From Flavobacteriaceae bacterium (GTDB lineage: Bacteria > Bacteroidota > Bacteroidia > Flavobacteriales > Flavobacteriaceae), in the NCBI GenBank assembly GCA_016780435.1, contig JADHLU010000031.1:1-8890 (forward strand): 8,890 bases of DNA. The letters run 5' to 3'. The first letter of the stretch is position 1. The number at the start of each line of letters is the position of its first letter. Made by a program: the position numbers and the translations under genes. The notes under the pieces were generated by a model. That model had not been told where the DNA came from. It saw nothing but the letters and a program-made list of their open reading frames with translations, and searched no databases. Positions 7,403 to 8,890 of the stretch are shown in pieces.

Positions 7403-8413
7403 ATGAGTAAAACTGTGCCCAAACGCCGCTTTTTTTTACTTTTCAGTCTACTGTTACTCTCATGGGTTTCGGCTAGTGCTCAGTCGCGGCCTACGTTTAC
7501 GGTGTTTTTAGATCCGGGTCACGGAGGTAAAGACCCGGGTAGCATGCACAATGGTTATGTAGAGAAGAAAATAACGCTGGCTATTGCCCTTAAAGTAGGA
7601 GAACTATTAGCTAAGGAACCCGGAATCAAGGTGCATTATTCGCGAACAGACGATCGTTCGGTTGATTTGTATGCCAGGGGCCCTATGGCGAATCGAATAA
7701 ACGCAGACGTATTTGTATCTATTCATTGTGACGCACATGAATCGAGTACATACGGAGCAGGCACGTTTGTCTTAGGACTTCACCGAGCTGACAAGAACCT
7801 TGCCGTTGCGCAGCGCGAGAATGCGGTGATCTACAACGAAGAAAACTACCAATCTAAATACGCTAAATTCAACAGCGACTTAATTGCGCTCAACGCCATT
7901 CAAGAAGAGAATCTCGATCAGAGTATTCGCCTAGCGGCCTATGTTCAGCGCGAGATGGTGGCTACGGCCAAGCGTCGCGATCGCCAAGTGAAGCAAGCCG
8001 GATTTGTAGTGCTCTATGAAACCATTATGCCGTCAGTGCTTGTAGAGACGGGGTTCTTGTCTAATGCCAATGAAGGAGCCTTTTTGAATTCTGCCAAGGG
8101 TCAAGATTTAGTCGCAAAATCTATGGTCAATGCTATCCTAACCTATAGAGACGAGATAGCATTAAACACCATTAGCACTGCGGTGCCGTCGACCAATACC
8201 GTTTACAGCGTTCAACTCTTTGCCTCAGAAAAAAGTATACCTGTTGGTGACCCTAGATTTCGAGGTTTAAATCCGATATGGTATGAAGAAAAAGACGGTT
8301 TAAAGCGTTATTTTTACGGAGAGGCCGTCTCTGAAGAATCAGGCGCTTTATTAAGAAAAAAAGCTATTGAAAAGGGTTTTTCTGACGCCTTTGTGGTCAA
8401 AAAGACACGCTAA
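7403..8413 (+). CDS. Exported N-acetylmuramoyl-L-alanine amidase (Amidase_3) with SPOR-like C-terminus
   Basis: Zinc-dependent periplasmic amidase that cuts the bond between N-acetylmuramic acid and the stem peptide, as needed for wall turnover and daughter-cell separation. A signal peptide spans about 1-27 (KRR at 7-9, hydrophobic FFLLFSLLLLSWV, then ASA/Q). The Amidase_3 domain covers about 32-250, with zinc ligands His40 (DPGHGG), Glu54 (YVEKK) and His108 (SIHCDAH), and catalytic Glu215 (LVETGFLSN). A helical stretch at about 130-195 interrupts the catalytic domain, as in regulated AmiA/B/C-type enzymes. Residues 267-334 (VYSVQLFAS to DAFVVKK) look like a SPOR domain, which binds denuded septal glycan. 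The ATG at 7403 is chosen over an in-frame TTG at 7304 because it places the signal peptide at the N-terminus and leaves room for divergent promoters. The MCE gene follows after 10 bp, so they are probably co-transcribed. Confidence 0.93.
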   Translation: MSKTVPKRRFFLLFSLLLLSWVSASAQSRPTFTVFLDPGHGGKDPGSMHNGYVEKKITLAIALKVGELLAKEPGIKVHYSRTDDRSVDLYARGPMANRINADVFVSIHCDAHESSTYGAGTFVLGLHRADKNLAVAQRENAVIYNEENYQSKYAKFNSDLIALNAIQEENLDQSIRLAAYVQREMVATAKRRDRQVKQAGFVVLYETIMPSVLVETGFLSNANEGAFLNSAKGQDLVAKSMVNAILTYRDEIALNTISTAVPSTNTVYSVQLFASEKSIPVGDPRFRGLNPIWYEEKDGLKRYFYGEAVSEESGALLRKKAIEKGFSDAFVVKKTR

Positions 8414-8423
8414 CCCATCTGCT

Positions 8424-8890
8424 ATGAATCAAAGAGGATTTCTAAAACTATCTAATGAACTAAAGGCCGGAATCGTTGTTCTTGCAGGTATTGCTGCGCT
8501 CATACTTGGATTTAGTTATCTCAAGTCAACCTCACTTTTTGGAGCCTCGAAAAAGCTATACGCTGTCTATGATAATGTGGGTGGCCTTCAAACCGGAACA
8601 ACCGTCAGTCTTAACGGTTACGTAGTGGGCACCGTAGATGCTATAGATTTTTTGAAACCTAAGGGCAACCTACTCGTTACGTTTACGCTGCTCACTGACT
8701 ATTCGTTTTCCAAGAATTCTGTGGCTCAACTTTACGACACTACTGTTTTAGGTGGAAAAGGTCTTCAAATCATTGTAGCCAATGACGGAGATAGACCTGT
8801 TCAATCGGGCGACACTTTGCCTTCGAGTGTTCAAGTGGGCATGCTCGATAAGGTTCAAACTATATTGGATCCGCTCGAACAAAAGGTGAG
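8424..8890 (+). CDS. MCE/MlaD-family lipid transport protein (3' truncated)
   Basis: The reading frame opens at the ATG and runs without a stop off the right edge, giving 155 complete codons. The protein begins MNQRGFLKLSNELKAG, then a single membrane anchor at about 14-34 (GIVVLAGIAALILGFSYL), so the rest should face the periplasm. An MCE domain covers about 44-135. Its motifs are VYDNVGGLQTGTTVSLNGY (48-66), which continues into VVGTVDAI, and the strand TTVLGGKGLQIIV (106-118), equivalent to the LGxxxVEL region of MlaD. After that, VGMLDKVQTILDPLEQKV starts the usual helical C-terminal region. In other bacteria such proteins are the substrate-binding, ring-forming subunits of ABC lipid transporters between the membranes (Mla system). 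Bacteroidota members often have a longer C-terminus. It lies 10 bp after the amidase gene, apparently in one operon. Partner ATPase and permease genes are not in view. Confidence 0.9.
   Translation, partial: MNQRGFLKLSNELKAGIVVLAGIAALILGFSYLKSTSLFGASKKLYAVYDNVGGLQTGTTVSLNGYVVGTVDAIDFLKPKGNLLVTFTLLTDYSFSKNSVAQLYDTTVLGGKGLQIIVANDGDRPVQSGDTLPSSVQVGMLDKVQTILDPLEQKV

Noticed and set aside
8298..8309. 12-bp copy of part of the intergenic dyad (GTTTAAAGCGTT at 7317-7328 and 8298-8309)
   Set aside because: The second copy is inside the amidase coding sequence and lacks the other arm; one or two 12-bp matches are expected by chance in a window of this size.

Overview
The window looks like an ordinary chromosomal segment of a Bacteroidota bacterium, probably from the Flavobacteriales or a near relative. 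The grounds are: a Bacteroidota-style LptD of over 900 residues, a BadF-family kinase directly behind gapA, an Amidase_3 protein followed by an MCE/MlaD protein, AT-rich gene leaders mostly without Shine-Dalgarno sequences, and matches to the Bacteroidota -7 promoter motif TAnnTTTG. Base composition looks intermediate. I see no mobile element, CRISPR array, tRNA or rRNA.

Layout. Nucleotides 1-4095 are a plus-strand run: the C-terminal part of a TamB-like protein (cut by the left edge), pfkA, gapA and a BadF/N-acetylglucosamine-kinase-family gene. The gaps are 32, 22 and 13 bp, so the last three are probably one operon. Nucleotides 4101-7293 are a minus-strand pair, lptD then ridA, 22 bp apart, which meets the first run tail to tail with a 5-bp gap. 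A 109-bp divergent intergenic region (7294-7402) holds a perfect 9+3+9 inverted repeat and back-to-back -7-like elements. A plus-strand pair follows: an exported N-acetylmuramoyl-L-alanine amidase with a SPOR-like C-terminus, then an MCE/MlaD protein cut by the right edge.

How the genes fit together. Four genes serve the envelope. TamB and MlaD-type proteins act in lipid transport between the membranes, LptD inserts lipopolysaccharide into the outer membrane, and the amidase trims peptidoglycan. pfkA and gapA are core glycolysis. The BadF-family kinase plausibly phosphorylates an amino sugar and could link cell-wall or amino-sugar recycling to central metabolism. RidA is a housekeeping enamine/imine deaminase.

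I did not find an undescribed multi-gene system. The points most worth a second look are an Asp-to-Asn change in the PfkA GGDGS motif, the inverted repeat between lptD and the amidase gene, a mature LptD with no cysteine, and a helical insert in the amidase catalytic domain that suggests controlled activation.
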